Source of the DNA: Paludibacteraceae bacterium
GTDB lineage: Bacteria; Bacteroidota; Bacteroidia; Bacteroidales; Paludibacteraceae
DNA length: 64,000 bases
Direction of reading: 5' to 3'
NCBI GenBank assembly: GCA_024399545.1
Contig: JAKSNS010000004.1
Span: 1 to 64,000, forward strand
The notes below the pieces were generated by a model, which ran no database searches, was not told where the DNA came from, and saw only the letters and a list, made by a program, of their open reading frames with translations. Shown piece after piece: positions 38,034 through 46,813 of this stretch. The number at the start of each line of letters is the position of its first letter. Position 1 is the first letter of the stretch. A program made the position numbers and the translations under genes.

Positions 38034-38187
38034 TTTTTATTCCAAATAAGTTAATAAACCCGATTTAATTTTGTCGATTTCCACAAAAAAAGAACCGACA
38101 CACACCGCCAATTATTTAAAAATCACCATAAAAACAATTTCTTAATAAAAAAACTGCAAAATATTATTCATATTGAATTATTTTTTG

Positions 38188-38195
38188 TATCTTTG
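38188..38195 (+). promoter_or_regulatory. -7 box of the response regulator gene
   Basis: TATCTTTG about 95 bases before the start codon at 38290. It excludes the longer frame start at 38173. The -33 element is weak. Confidence 0.65.
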
Positions 38196-38289
38196 CAGTC
38201 AGTTTCAGACAAGATTAGGGCATTTTGCCCGAATTTACGTTGAAACAAAAAAACCACTTAACAATTCATTATTTATTACCACAAATAGT

Positions 38290-39003
38290 ATGTTAGACAA
38301 CATCAACAAAAGAACAATCCTCCTCTGCGAGGATGATGAAAACCTCGGTACACTTCTCCGTGAGTATCTTATGGCAAAAGGGTTTGAAGTAACATTCATG
38401 CCTGACGGCGAGACAGGTTACGAGGCTTTTATGAATGAGAACCAGAATTTCGACATCTGCATTTTTGATGTCATGATGCCAAAAAAAGACGGCTTTGCAC
38501 TTGCAGCAGAGATACGTAAAGTCAACGGCATAGTTCCTATCGTATTCCTTACCGCAAGGGCACTGAAGGAAGATGTTTTGGAAGGATTCCGCATTGGTTG
38601 TGACGATTACATAACTAAACCATTCTCGATGGAAGAGCTTGTTTATCGTATTGAGGCTATTCTCCGCCGCGTTTCGGGCAAAGACCACCGCAATGCAAGC
38701 GAATTCCAACTCGGCAAGATTCTCTTCGACAGCCAGAAACAGACTCTCACAACACCAGACAAACAGCTTAAGTTGACCACCAAGGAGAACGAACTACTTC
38801 TCCTCCTCGTGCAAAACGCCAACTCAATTCTGCAAAGAGATTACGCCCTCAAAGCTATTTGGATGGAGGACAACTATTTCAACGCACGTTCTATGGATGT
38901 TTATATTACTAAGCTCCGCAAGATTCTTCGCATAGACCAAGATGTGGAAATCATAAACATTCATGGCAAAGGCTACAAACTCATTATTCCTAACAAAATC
39001 TAA
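38290..39003 (+). CDS. rprY: OmpR-family response regulator, RprY-like
   Basis: 237 residues. Receiver domain with acidic pair Asp15/Asp16 (CEDDEN), phospho-acceptor Asp60 ([11 protein letters not shown]) and the YITKPFS lysine. The C-terminal winged helix ends [12 protein letters not shown]. The sequence closely resembles RprY of Bacteroides and Porphyromonas. No histidine kinase is adjacent, so like the Porphyromonas protein it is an orphan here. The start is set by the upstream promoter. Confidence 0.9.
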   Translation: MLDNINKRTILLCEDDENLGTLLREYLMAKGFEVTFMPDGETGYEAFMNENQNFDICIFDVMMPKKDGFALAAEIRKVNGIVPIVFLTARALKEDVLEGFRIGCDDYITKPFSMEELVYRIEAILRRVSGKDHRNASEFQLGKILFDSQKQTLTTPDKQLKLTTKENELLLLLVQNANSILQRDYALKAIWMEDNYFNARSMDVYITKLRKILRIDQDVEIINIHGKGYKLIIPNKI

Positions 39004-39055
39004 TCGTGAGGGACGGAACACCATTCTTTCATACAAAACAAAAAAACAAAAGAAT

Positions 39056-40654
39056 ATGATAGATCTTAAGAAATATGGCATAACCGATGTAAAGGAAATC
39101 CTTTACAACCCTTCGTACGACATCTTGTATAATGAAGAAACAAAATCAGGCCTTGAAGGTTTTGAATGTGGTAAAGTCACCGAACTTGGTGCAGTCAACG
39201 TTATGACTGGTATTTATACTGGTCGTTCGCCTAAGGATAAATTCTTTGTAATGGACGACGTTTCACGCAATACCGTATGGTGGACTTCTGACGAATACAA
39301 GAACGACAACAAACCAGTGTCGCAAGAGACATGGAATGCCCTCAAGCACATTGCCGTTGACCAACTTTCAGGCAAACGCCTCTTCGTAGTTGACGCATTC
39401 TGCGGCGCAAACCCTTCCACACGCCTTAAGGTACGCTTCATTATGGAGGTTGCTTGGCAGGCACATTTCGTACGCAATATGTTCATCCGCCCTACTGACG
39501 AGGAACTGAAGAATTTCGGCGAGCCTGACTTTACCGTATATACAGCATCCAAGGCAAAAGTTGAGAACTACAAAGAACTTGGTCTTAATTCCGAGACTGC
39601 TGTTGTCTTCAACCTCACCTCACGTGAGCAGGTTATTATCAACACATGGTACGGCGGTGAAATGAAGAAGGGTATGTTCTCTATCATGAACTATCTTCTC
39701 CCTCTCAAGGGTATCGCCGCAATGCACTGCTCGGCAAATACAAATGACAAAGGCGAGACCGCTATTTTCTTCGGACTTTCCGGTACAGGTAAGACTACTC
39801 TTTCTACTGACCCTAAACGTGCGCTTATCGGTGATGACGAGCATGGTTGGGACGACGACGGAATCTTCAATTTCGAGGGTGGTTGCTACGCCAAGGTTAT
39901 TAACCTTGACAAAGACTCTGAGCCTGACATCTATAACGCCATCCATCGCGACGCTTTGTTAGAGAACGTGACCGTTGACGACAAGGGCAAAATTGATTTT
40001 TCAGACAAATCAGTGACCGAGAACACCCGCGTTTCTTACCCAATCTACCACATACAGAACATCGTTAAGCCAATATCAAAGGCACCTGCAGCACGCAAGG
40101 TTATTTTCCTTTCGGCTGACGCATTCGGTGTTCTTCCTCCAGTTTCTATCCTCACGCCAGAGCAGACTCAGTACTACTTCCTTTCTGGCTTTACCGCAAA
40201 ACTGGCGGGTACTGAGCGTGGCATTACTGAGCCAACACCAACTTTCTCTGCATGTTTCGGTGCAGCTTTCCTTTCTCTCCACCCTACAAAATACGGTGAG
40301 GAACTCGTTAAGCGTATGAAACAATCAGGTGCTACCGCATATCTTGTGAACACAGGTTGGAACGGTTCTGGCAAGCGTATTTCTATAAAAGACACCCGTG
40401 GCATAATCGACGCAATCCTTGACGGCAGCATCGACAAAGCACCTACCAAACATATTCCTCTCTTTGATTTTGTTGTTCCTACCGAACTTCCTGGCGTTGA
40501 CACGAAAATTCTTGACCCTCGCGACACTTACGCATCAGCGTCAGAGTGGGATGTCAAAGCACGTGACTTGGCTGGACGTTTCATCAAGAATTTCAACAAA
40601 TTCGAGGGTAACGAAAAAGGCAAGGCTCTTGTTGCCGCAGGTCCAAAGTTATAA
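39056..40654 (+). CDS. pckA: Phosphoenolpyruvate carboxykinase (ATP)
   Basis: 532-residue ATP-dependent PEPCK interconverting oxaloacetate and PEP. In succinate-producing Bacteroidales it usually runs toward oxaloacetate. Motifs: [12 protein letters not shown] (239-250) kinase loop and [11 protein letters not shown] (259-269) metal site, with [12 protein letters not shown] near the N-terminus. A longer frame from 38963 overlaps the regulator gene. The Met at 39056 begins the conserved protein. It lies 52 bases after rprY. Confidence 0.97.
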   Translation: MIDLKKYGITDVKEILYNPSYDILYNEETKSGLEGFECGKVTELGAVNVMTGIYTGRSPKDKFFVMDDVSRNTVWWTSDEYKNDNKPVSQETWNALKHIAVDQLSGKRLFVVDAFCGANPSTRLKVRFIMEVAWQAHFVRNMFIRPTDEELKNFGEPDFTVYTASKAKVENYKELGLNSETAVVFNLTSREQVIINTWYGGEMKKGMFSIMNYLLPLKGIAAMHCSANTNDKGETAIFFGLSGTGKTTLSTDPKRALIGDDEHGWDDDGIFNFEGGCYAKVINLDKDSEPDIYNAIHRDALLENVTVDDKGKIDFSDKSVTENTRVSYPIYHIQNIVKPISKAPAARKVIFLSADAFGVLPPVSILTPEQTQYYFLSGFTAKLAGTERGITEPTPTFSACFGAAFLSLHPTKYGEELVKRMKQSGATAYLVNTGWNGSGKRISIKDTRGIIDAILDGSIDKAPTKHIPLFDFVVPTELPGVDTKILDPRDTYASASEWDVKARDLAGRFIKNFNKFEGNEKGKALVAAGPKL

Positions 40655-40677
40655 TTTCTCTGCGTAAGGGAGAACGA

Positions 40678-40700
40678 AATATTAGGACAATCCTAATATT
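40678..40700. other. Perfect 10-bp palindromic hairpin
   Basis: AATATTAGGA-CAA-TCCTAATATT, followed by a T-rich stretch (40707-40714). It could end pckA transcription. It also sits at the GC-skew switch of the window. Confidence 0.6.
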
Positions 40701-40725
40701 GAATGTAATTTTTTTCATTTGTTTG

Positions 40726-40759
40726 TAAGGCAGTACCTGGGAAGGCACTGCCTTATTTT
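40726..40759 (+). terminator. Terminator between convergent pckA and the RND exporter gene
   Basis: TAAGGCAGT/ACTGCCTTA (40726-40734/40747-40755) with a 12-base loop, followed by TTTTA on the plus strand. It may work in both directions between the convergent genes. Confidence 0.8.
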
Positions 40760-40784
40760 ATGGGGAACTTTCAGTCAAAAGAAA

Positions 40785-43700
40785 TCACTTTTTCCTTACA
40801 ATTAGTTTGTCACAGAGTGCAAGGAGTGCTGGAAGAATAAGAAGGATGAGAAGTACAGAAGCAAGCGCACCTATTGAGATTGAGTATAGGATTGCCGAGA
40901 CTGTCATATCAGTAATCGTGTAGGAAAGAAGGAAAGGTGTGACAATCATTATTAGTCCCGAGGTAGTTATGGTGTTTATAGCGTTGACGTACGAACGTTT
41001 GATAGAGTCACGAATGTCATATACCCTGCGGTTTTCCCTGTAGAGGTTAGTAAAGAGTATCGCATAGTCGATTGTTGCTCCCATGAGGATACTTTGGACT
41101 ATTAAGTAAGCAACGTATAGTATAGCGTTGCCAGTAAGTCCTGTGACCGCTACGTCAATAAAGACTGCCGTCATTATAAGTGCGACAAGTAGCGCAGGGA
41201 TAACCAAAGATTTGAAAGAGATGGCAACGATTAGGAAAATTGCGAAAATAGTCAGGATTGTGACGATAAGCATCTCGTGGTCAAAGCCTGAACGCATTTC
41301 GGAAAACATATTTGACTCGCCAACAAGGTAGTGGTCGTGCGTGAGACTTTCGTCCGCTATTCTCTGCATATTTTCTATATAATCGTATGTCTCAGGGGAT
41401 TCGTCAGGGTAGTTTGAAATGACGACGGCAAGAGCGTGTTTGTCAGAACGCATCATCCCAAGTCCTGAAACAAGCGAAGCCTGCATCGTAGAGAAACCTT
41501 GTTTTACCGTGTCGTTAATGAAAGCGTCAAAGCGAGGGTCCTGGATTATAGAATCTCCAATGAAAGTAACCATATCCTCGACAGACATTGTCCAATCCTC
41601 GCTGTAGAGGTTATTTGAGCCGTAATAGAGGTAAAGCAAATCAATCATCTTGCTGTCAAGTTTGAAATCAAGGTCGGCTATGATTGCGGACATCTCCTTG
41701 GCAGTAAAGGTCTTGGTAGAGTCAAGAAGCAAATCGAGTTTGGCAAAAGCAGAGTTGCTTTGTTTCTTTGGCGTACTTTTGACACTCTTCTTCTTTGCGG
41801 TTTTAGTGGTGGAAGATTTCTGCGCATCAGTGGCAGACGTGATGGAGTCATTCAAAGCAAGGGAGACGCTATCAACGACAGTAAGAGGAGTGTCAGGAAC
41901 AACCGGCATTGCGGCAAGCAACTCTGGCTGAGAGTCATAGCCACCATCATACTCATCCATTGCTTTATCCATAAGGTCACGAAGTTCGTTAAGTTGTTTC
42001 TTCTCGGACTTCTTAACCATCATAGATACCATTTTTTGCGAGAAAAGTTGGTCGGCTACATAGTGGACGAAATCGTAAGGAGCCATTTTGCCACCTGTGT
42101 AACCTGCCATTTTATAAATTGTTTTCGCCTGACCTTCGTCCATGTTGAGGAAAGCAGCCATTTGAGAGTAAGTCAAAGGTTCGGAGATGCGGTCAACATC
42201 CTCGTAAGGGTTTGTAGGGCGTGGCTTATGGGTAACAGCCTGAGGGGCAGCAATTACCGAGTCAATACCCAAAGAGTCTTTTGCAACAGTTTCGACGACT
42301 ACAGGGGCTGTTTTCTTCGCTTTTTTGCGGTGATGAACCTTAACAGGGACGACAGGAGTAGGTTCAGGGTTCATAAGTTGGTCAAGCATGGCAAGGCCTG
42401 CCTTGGTATCATTGTCAAGGTAAGCAGCCATCATAGACTCTGGTTTATCGCTCTCTACTTTCAGGAAATCATATATTTTGCGTAGGGAGAGTCTAAGTTG
42501 GGAATTGTCAGGGGTATGGCTTGAATAATAGACCAGACGGAGCATAGGCTCGGTAAGTTCAGGAAGTTCGACAGAATCAAGCATACCTTCAGCCAGTTGT
42601 GACATTTCAGTGACCGCCGTAATCATCTTGTCACAAGGATATTGACGTTGAAGAAGTGAAGGATATGAGATAAACATCTCGACATTCGAGTCACTGAGGA
42701 ACTCGTCGGCAATGGCAGGAACCGCGGCACTGTCCTCATTGTTATAGAGAATTACGGAGATATTCTTCTTAGGGAAAACCTTGTCAATCTCGGTGACTTG
42801 GTTTGTGGAGAATTTAATAGGTGTGCTGTTGCGGTAGAAATAAGAGACGACGAGAAGCACCACGAACAAAATCGAAAGGGGGATTCTAGCCTTGTCGGTG
42901 AGGAAAGAGAGTTTATTAGTAGGGATAGGGAGGGAAGCTTTACGAGTGCGGTCAACACCCTTTGAGCACATTACAAGAAGGGCAGGGAGAACGGTATAGT
43001 TACATACTAAACTGCAAACCACGCCTTTAGCGAGAACTATACCAAGGTCAGCGCCAATTTTAAGGCTCATACAGATAAGCACGAGCATACCAACTACGGT
43101 AGTCGCGGCACTTGAGAGGATTGAGGAAGTTGAGAGGCGGATGGCGTTTGACATTGCCGCAACAGCGTCGCCGTTGTCAAGTTTCTCCTGTCGAAAACGA
43201 TTCGCAAGGATAATTGAGTAATCCATCGAAAGGACAAGTTGGAGGACGGCGGCTATGGAATGCGTTGTGACAGAGACAGATGGAAGGAGCGCGTTTGTGC
43301 CAAGGTTCAAGACGACCGCGATTCCGGTTGAGATGATGAACAGGGGAGGTTCAAGCCACGAACGGCACATAGCGAAGAGGATGACGAGGAGGATGGCGAC
43401 AGCGATGGCGAGCATCGTGGCATCAGCAGCGGCACTATCCTGCGAGGTGACAATCTGCACTGAATCAGCGTATTTGTCGCGAAGTTGCTCACCAAAAGCC
43501 CTTTGGTCAAGGTCTTTGACAACCATAAGGCTGAAAAGGGTGTAATTGTCGCTGCTGTCAGTCTGGAGAGAGACGACCTCGGGGAGTGCGAGAAAATCCT
43601 GCGAAAGTTGCGACTTCTTGTCGGAGTCAATGTCCTTGTAGAGAATGCGGACGTCAGCCTGCCCCACCTGCATTGAAGAGGCGGCAGAGAACTCATTCAT

Positions 43701-43862
43701 GATGATTTGGACACCCTTATTCATAGGGGAGTCGTCGGGGAGGTACTTTGTCATGTCATTGTTGACATTCACACGGAAGATGAGGAAGGTGCAGACAATG
43801 GCAAGAAAGAAAGATATAATTAGGAGTAGTATTCGGAATCTAACGAAGAAATTGTTTTTCAT
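40785..43862 (-). CDS. RND/MMPL superfamily exporter
   Basis: 1025 residues with two six-helix membrane halves (about 1-350 and 850-1025) typical of RND/MMPL permeases. A large periplasmic loop (about 360-850) contains low-complexity Lys/Ala/Pro segments (about 510-560 and 690-710) and several helical stretches that look like repeats of one another. No membrane-fusion or outer-membrane partner is adjacent. MMPL proteins often export lipids or hydrophobic molecules. The substrate is unknown. The vWA-like lipoprotein gene lies 18 bases upstream in the same direction and is likely co-transcribed. Confidence 0.88.
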   Translation of the reverse strand: MKNNFFVRFRILLLIISFFLAIVCTFLIFRVNVNNDMTKYLPDDSPMNKGVQIIMNEFSAASSMQVGQADVRILYKDIDSDKKSQLSQDFLALPEVVSLQTDSSDNYTLFSLMVVKDLDQRAFGEQLRDKYADSVQIVTSQDSAAADATMLAIAVAILLVILFAMCRSWLEPPLFIISTGIAVVLNLGTNALLPSVSVTTHSIAAVLQLVLSMDYSIILANRFRQEKLDNGDAVAAMSNAIRLSTSSILSSAATTVVGMLVLICMSLKIGADLGIVLAKGVVCSLVCNYTVLPALLVMCSKGVDRTRKASLPIPTNKLSFLTDKARIPLSILFVVLLVVSYFYRNSTPIKFSTNQVTEIDKVFPKKNISVILYNNEDSAAVPAIADEFLSDSNVEMFISYPSLLQRQYPCDKMITAVTEMSQLAEGMLDSVELPELTEPMLRLVYYSSHTPDNSQLRLSLRKIYDFLKVESDKPESMMAAYLDNDTKAGLAMLDQLMNPEPTPVVPVKVHHRKKAKKTAPVVVETVAKDSLGIDSVIAAPQAVTHKPRPTNPYEDVDRISEPLTYSQMAAFLNMDEGQAKTIYKMAGYTGGKMAPYDFVHYVADQLFSQKMVSMMVKKSEKKQLNELRDLMDKAMDEYDGGYDSQPELLAAMPVVPDTPLTVVDSVSLALNDSITSATDAQKSSTTKTAKKKSVKSTPKKQSNSAFAKLDLLLDSTKTFTAKEMSAIIADLDFKLDSKMIDLLYLYYGSNNLYSEDWTMSVEDMVTFIGDSIIQDPRFDAFINDTVKQGFSTMQASLVSGLGMMRSDKHALAVVISNYPDESPETYDYIENMQRIADESLTHDHYLVGESNMFSEMRSGFDHEMLIVTILTIFAIFLIVAISFKSLVIPALLVALIMTAVFIDVAVTGLTGNAILYVAYLIVQSILMGATIDYAILFTNLYRENRRVYDIRDSIKRSYVNAINTITTSGLIMIVTPFLLSYTITDMTVSAILYSISIGALASVLLILLILPALLALCDKLIVRKK

Positions 43863-43880
43863 TTGCGTTGGTTAGCGATA

Positions 43881-45104
43881 TTACTTGTTTGGTTTCACGA
43901 CCATATTAATAATGTCCCGAGCCATTTTCTTTTCGGCGGAGAAACCGTTTGAGTTGCCGTTAGGGCCGTCAAGGGATTTACTGCCGTCGATTACAATAAT
44001 GAAATATGTGTCGAGATTTGCGAAATTTTCGGTGTTATACTCAGAATTGACAATCCAAAGGTCGCCATCCTGATAGTATTGCGTAACGTCGCGTGGATTT
44101 TCGCTAACGATGAACGCCTTGCCGTCTTTTTCGAGTTCCTCAATACGGAAAAAGACATTAGACTTTGTGGAGTCTTGTTGCGAGATGGCTTGAAGGCCAG
44201 TACCTTCCATTATCGAAAACTGGCTACCCTTAATGTTAATGGACATACCAGAGACTTGTATATTCTCAAGGTTGTAATGCAGAGGGTGTTTGACGAAATC
44301 GCCAGTAATTTCGGCTACCTGGCCTTGGTCGCTGACGAACTTCATACGCACACGTCTTCCGGCATAACTCTTAGGGATACGAAACTCGTAAGAGGAGGAG
44401 ATAAACTTCTGGCGCATTTCGGAGAAAATCTTTTGGAAATCGTCGGCAAAGATAAGCGGAGGGGCGTTGCCAGTTGATGAATAGCGGAAACACTCAAACT
44501 TGGAGCGAAGATAGTCGTGGAAAGAGGCTTCGTCCATATTATTCTCGCGCATGATGTTCTTGATGTCGTCGCCTTCGTAGAGCATAGGATAGACCTCGAA
44601 GGTATTTGAAGACCAGCCCATTGTCTTGCGAAGTTTTTTTTGCAGGTACTCTGGGTAATCCTTAGTTTTGACGGGGATTAGATGTTGCCCCGCGTTTTTT
44701 GCAGCCTGAGCGGAACTGTTGTCAAGGCCGTCTGTGAGGAGGAAAATGTAGTATTTGGTGAAGCGATCGGAGCCTGTCTCGTGACTGCGGATGTATTTTA
44801 TGCGGTCACAGGCGAGTTCCATAGCATAGTAGGCGGAGGTGTTGGTGCCGCGGGGAATTTCGTGGTCGATGAACTGGAGCATAGCGTTTTTGCCTTCTTC
44901 AGTAGTGAGGTTGTAAGGGGCTTTTTGGTCATTGAGGTTCTTGAGCAATCCTTTGTCAGCACCGTAACTTGTCACAGCATTCTGGCTGAAACCGATGACA
45001 TCGCCTTTCAAGTAGCCGTAGTTGACCCTTGAGCATGAGAATGAAGCAAGCAAAACAACAACAAACACGAAGAGCATTGTTGCCTTTGTGTATCTGGTAT
45101 TCAT
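43881..45104 (-). CDS. Lipoprotein with circularly permuted vWA-like motif order
   Basis: 407 residues with a signal peptide and a weak lipobox (SFSC, Cys24). The N-terminal half reads like the later part of a vWA domain: DVIGFSQNAV (35-44), GTNTS (86-90, MIDAS Thr) and FLLTDGLDNSS (121-131, MIDAS Asp). A beta-rich middle (about 235-360) follows. The first strand and helix of a vWA domain, YFIIVIDGSKS (367-377) with the DxSxS metal motif and EKKMARDIINMVV, stand at the extreme C-terminus. Co-transcribed with the RND exporter. Function unknown. Confidence 0.75.
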   Translation of the reverse strand: MNTRYTKATMLFVFVVVLLASFSCSRVNYGYLKGDVIGFSQNAVTSYGADKGLLKNLNDQKAPYNLTTEEGKNAMLQFIDHEIPRGTNTSAYYAMELACDRIKYIRSHETGSDRFTKYYIFLLTDGLDNSSAQAAKNAGQHLIPVKTKDYPEYLQKKLRKTMGWSSNTFEVYPMLYEGDDIKNIMRENNMDEASFHDYLRSKFECFRYSSTGNAPPLIFADDFQKIFSEMRQKFISSSYEFRIPKSYAGRRVRMKFVSDQGQVAEITGDFVKHPLHYNLENIQVSGMSINIKGSQFSIMEGTGLQAISQQDSTKSNVFFRIEELEKDGKAFIVSENPRDVTQYYQDGDLWIVNSEYNTENFANLDTYFIIVIDGSKSLDGPNGNSNGFSAEKKMARDIINMVVKPNK

Positions 45105-45221
45105 CTGACAATAAATAAATTACATAGTGCTATGTATAGTTGCGACACAGCACCACAAAATCAAGCGCGAAGATAGTTGTTTTTTTTGAGATTACCAAAT
45201 TTTATTGGGAAAATATTTGTT

Positions 45222-45872
45222 TCAAGTTTGGCATGTCGTTCTAAGTAGTGGTTTTATAAGATTTGCACTAGTTTTCGAGGCGCAGGTGTTGGAGGGCAAA
45301 AAATTAGAGTTTTCGGAGGGGCAGTGGTCGGGGGGTTGGGCAAAATAGGTTGGTTGCTGGCCGTCGAAGGCAAGACGGTCGGTGAAGATGTTGAGGCGAA
45401 TGAATAGGGTTATGATTTCGGTTGAAAGTCGTGGACGGTTTTTTTCGGTTATTGAGAATTGAGGATGGTTTGTGGTTAGGGTTTTGAGGGCACGAGTGTA
45501 GGATGCGAGGATGAAGTAACGCACTGAGGTGTAGGGGCGTAGATGCTGTGGGTCGTTGTGTTTGTTGTAGTTTTCGGGGTGTCGTGCGAAGTCTGGGTTT
45601 AGGCGGAGGGCGAGGCGGTTGTGTTCGTGCATTCTTTGTTCCCATTCTTTGCGTTTGAAGGGGAGTTTTAGGTCGAGTGAGGTGTAGAGCGAGGCGGTTT
45701 TGAAGATTTGGCGTGTGCGGAGAGTGCCAAGGGTTGGGGGGTTTGTGTTGGGATTCCAGAGGAGGTATGCGTAGGTTTTCCCGTTTATGGTGCGGTAATA
45801 GACGTCACTCTTGCGGCTGAGTTTGCCGGAGATTGAGGAGATTGGCATACGGTCGAAGGTGTAGTCACGCAT
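45222..45872 (-). CDS. Conserved hypothetical protein
   Basis: 216 residues. The N-terminus MRDYTFDRMPISSISGKL and the YYRTINGKTYAYLLWNP segment resemble small proteins of unknown function that I have seen in Bacteroidota, but I cannot assign a function. There is no signal peptide or membrane span. The C-terminal 60 residues are Pro/Thr/Asn-rich. The coding strand is unusually C-rich, the reverse of most genes here, consistent with lying on the lagging strand of this segment. It has its own promoter. Confidence 0.65.
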   Translation of the reverse strand: MRDYTFDRMPISSISGKLSRKSDVYYRTINGKTYAYLLWNPNTNPPTLGTLRTRQIFKTASLYTSLDLKLPFKRKEWEQRMHEHNRLALRLNPDFARHPENYNKHNDPQHLRPYTSVRYFILASYTRALKTLTTNHPQFSITEKNRPRLSTEIITLFIRLNIFTDRLAFDGQQPTYFAQPPDHCPSENSNFLPSNTCASKTSANLIKPLLRTTCQT

Positions 45873-45937
45873 TTTGTTGTTGGTTTGGCTGTAAGTTGTT
45901 GATAATCATATTCACTGTCCGTATGGGATTCGTTGTG

Positions 45938-45968
45938 CAAAGGTAAGGAATATTTTTGATATGGGCAA
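45938..45968 (-). promoter_or_regulatory. Promoter of the hypothetical gene
   Basis: TTG (45968-45966), 20 bases, TACCTTTG (45945-45938) on the minus strand, 65 bases before the start codon at 45872. Confidence 0.75.
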
Positions 45969-46232
45969 GGGTTTTGTGGATTTTTTTTGCTTTATAATGA
46001 ATTGAGCGGGGATTAAATTGAATGATATACATTCCAAAAAGGATTGAGAGGTAATAGTTTGTTATAGGACGCTACGCTTTTATAGAGATCTTAGAGGATA
46101 TGGCTTTGATTATCAATAGGATGGAGATTAGTTATATGGAAGAGTTTTTCGGACGGGCTGAGGGGAATGGGGATTTTCCCGAGGGAAGAATATTTTGATT
46201 ATATGCAAGAACACAAAAAAGATGGCGGAAAA

Positions 46233-46264
46233 TTTGGTGAAATGAAAAATTATGCGTAACTTTG
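46233..46264 (+). promoter_or_regulatory. Promoter of the metal-related cluster
   Basis: TTTG (46233-46236), 20 bases, TAACTTTG (46257-46264), an exact match to the Bacteroidota consensus, 61 bases before the first gene of the cluster. Confidence 0.85.
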
Positions 46265-46325
46265 CAGTCTGATTGAGAGAAGGGAATTAGAATAGAGGTT
46301 GGCAGATTTGTAATGAGAAGGCTAA

Positions 46326-46715
46326 ATGGCTAAGAGGTTGGGACATATCGTTGTCGTTGTTTTGGCAGGGTATCTTGCCATGGTGGGGTGTGGGGTTAAT
46401 GTTCAGCATTATTGCAGCGTGGAGTGCGCAAGGCACCATGTGTGCTGCCACCATCATCACCATACACGACATTGCGGAGTGGAGATTGGGAAGGCTTGCC
46501 ATTGCGGGGTGACACATATTGCAGCACCTGAGGCCAATTTGCCAGTGGATAACGCTTTTGTTCCCGGGATTTGTCGTAACGTCATTTTGGCGGAGAGCTT
46601 GGTTGCAGAACCAGGGTTGACCGCTTGTCATATTCCGTTTCATATCAGTCATGCACCGCCTATCTTGGGCGGAGGAAGGGAGATTATTTCCCGGAAATCG
46701 GTTTTGCTTATTTAA
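46326..46715 (+). CDS. HYC_CC_PP-type Cys/His-rich small protein
   Basis: 129 residues with a hydrophobic N-terminal segment (about 7-22, signal peptide or anchor), HYC at 28-30, CC at 40-41 followed by a five-His run, further Cys and His (CHCGVTH), and a late PP (111-112). This matches the motif order that names the HYC_CC_PP family in Bacteroidota, found near TonB receptors and metal-handling genes. The Cys/His content suggests metal binding at the cell surface or in the periplasm. It heads the cluster and has an ideal promoter. Confidence 0.78.
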   Translation: MAKRLGHIVVVVLAGYLAMVGCGVNVQHYCSVECARHHVCCHHHHHTRHCGVEIGKACHCGVTHIAAPEANLPVDNAFVPGICRNVILAESLVAEPGLTACHIPFHISHAPPILGGGREIISRKSVLLI

Positions 46716-46725
46716 TTTTCTTGGC

Positions 46726-46748
46726 AAAATCCCAAAGGGTGGGATTTT
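46726..46748 (+). promoter_or_regulatory. Hairpin between the small Cys/His protein and the TonB receptor gene
   Basis: A perfect 9-bp stem AAAATCCCA/TGGGATTTT with loop AAGGG lies in the 98-base gap, 11 bases past the stop. Without a U-tract it is more likely a processing or partial attenuation element than a full terminator. Confidence 0.5.
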
Positions 46749-46813
46749 AGGTGGGGTGTGTAGTCTAAAGGACGAAAAAACAGAGTGTATTCTCAAGGAA
46801 AAATAAGCAAAAG

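Larger units (their letters stand above)
45873..46325. other. Intergenic region between divergent genes
   Basis: It holds the minus promoter at 45938-45968, a third copy of the AATTGAGCGGG module (45992-46016), a possible but unsupported 32-codon frame at 46100-46198, and the plus promoter at 46233-46264. Nothing else was recognised. Confidence 0.6.

Noticed and set aside
40655-40784. Definite oriC
   Set aside because: The skew switch is clear, but no DnaA box cluster, AT-rich unwinding region of normal size or dnaA gene is visible, so it is reported only as a skew junction.
46100-46198. 32-codon small protein
   Set aside because: No ribosome-binding site, no promoter in the correct place and no recognisable features.
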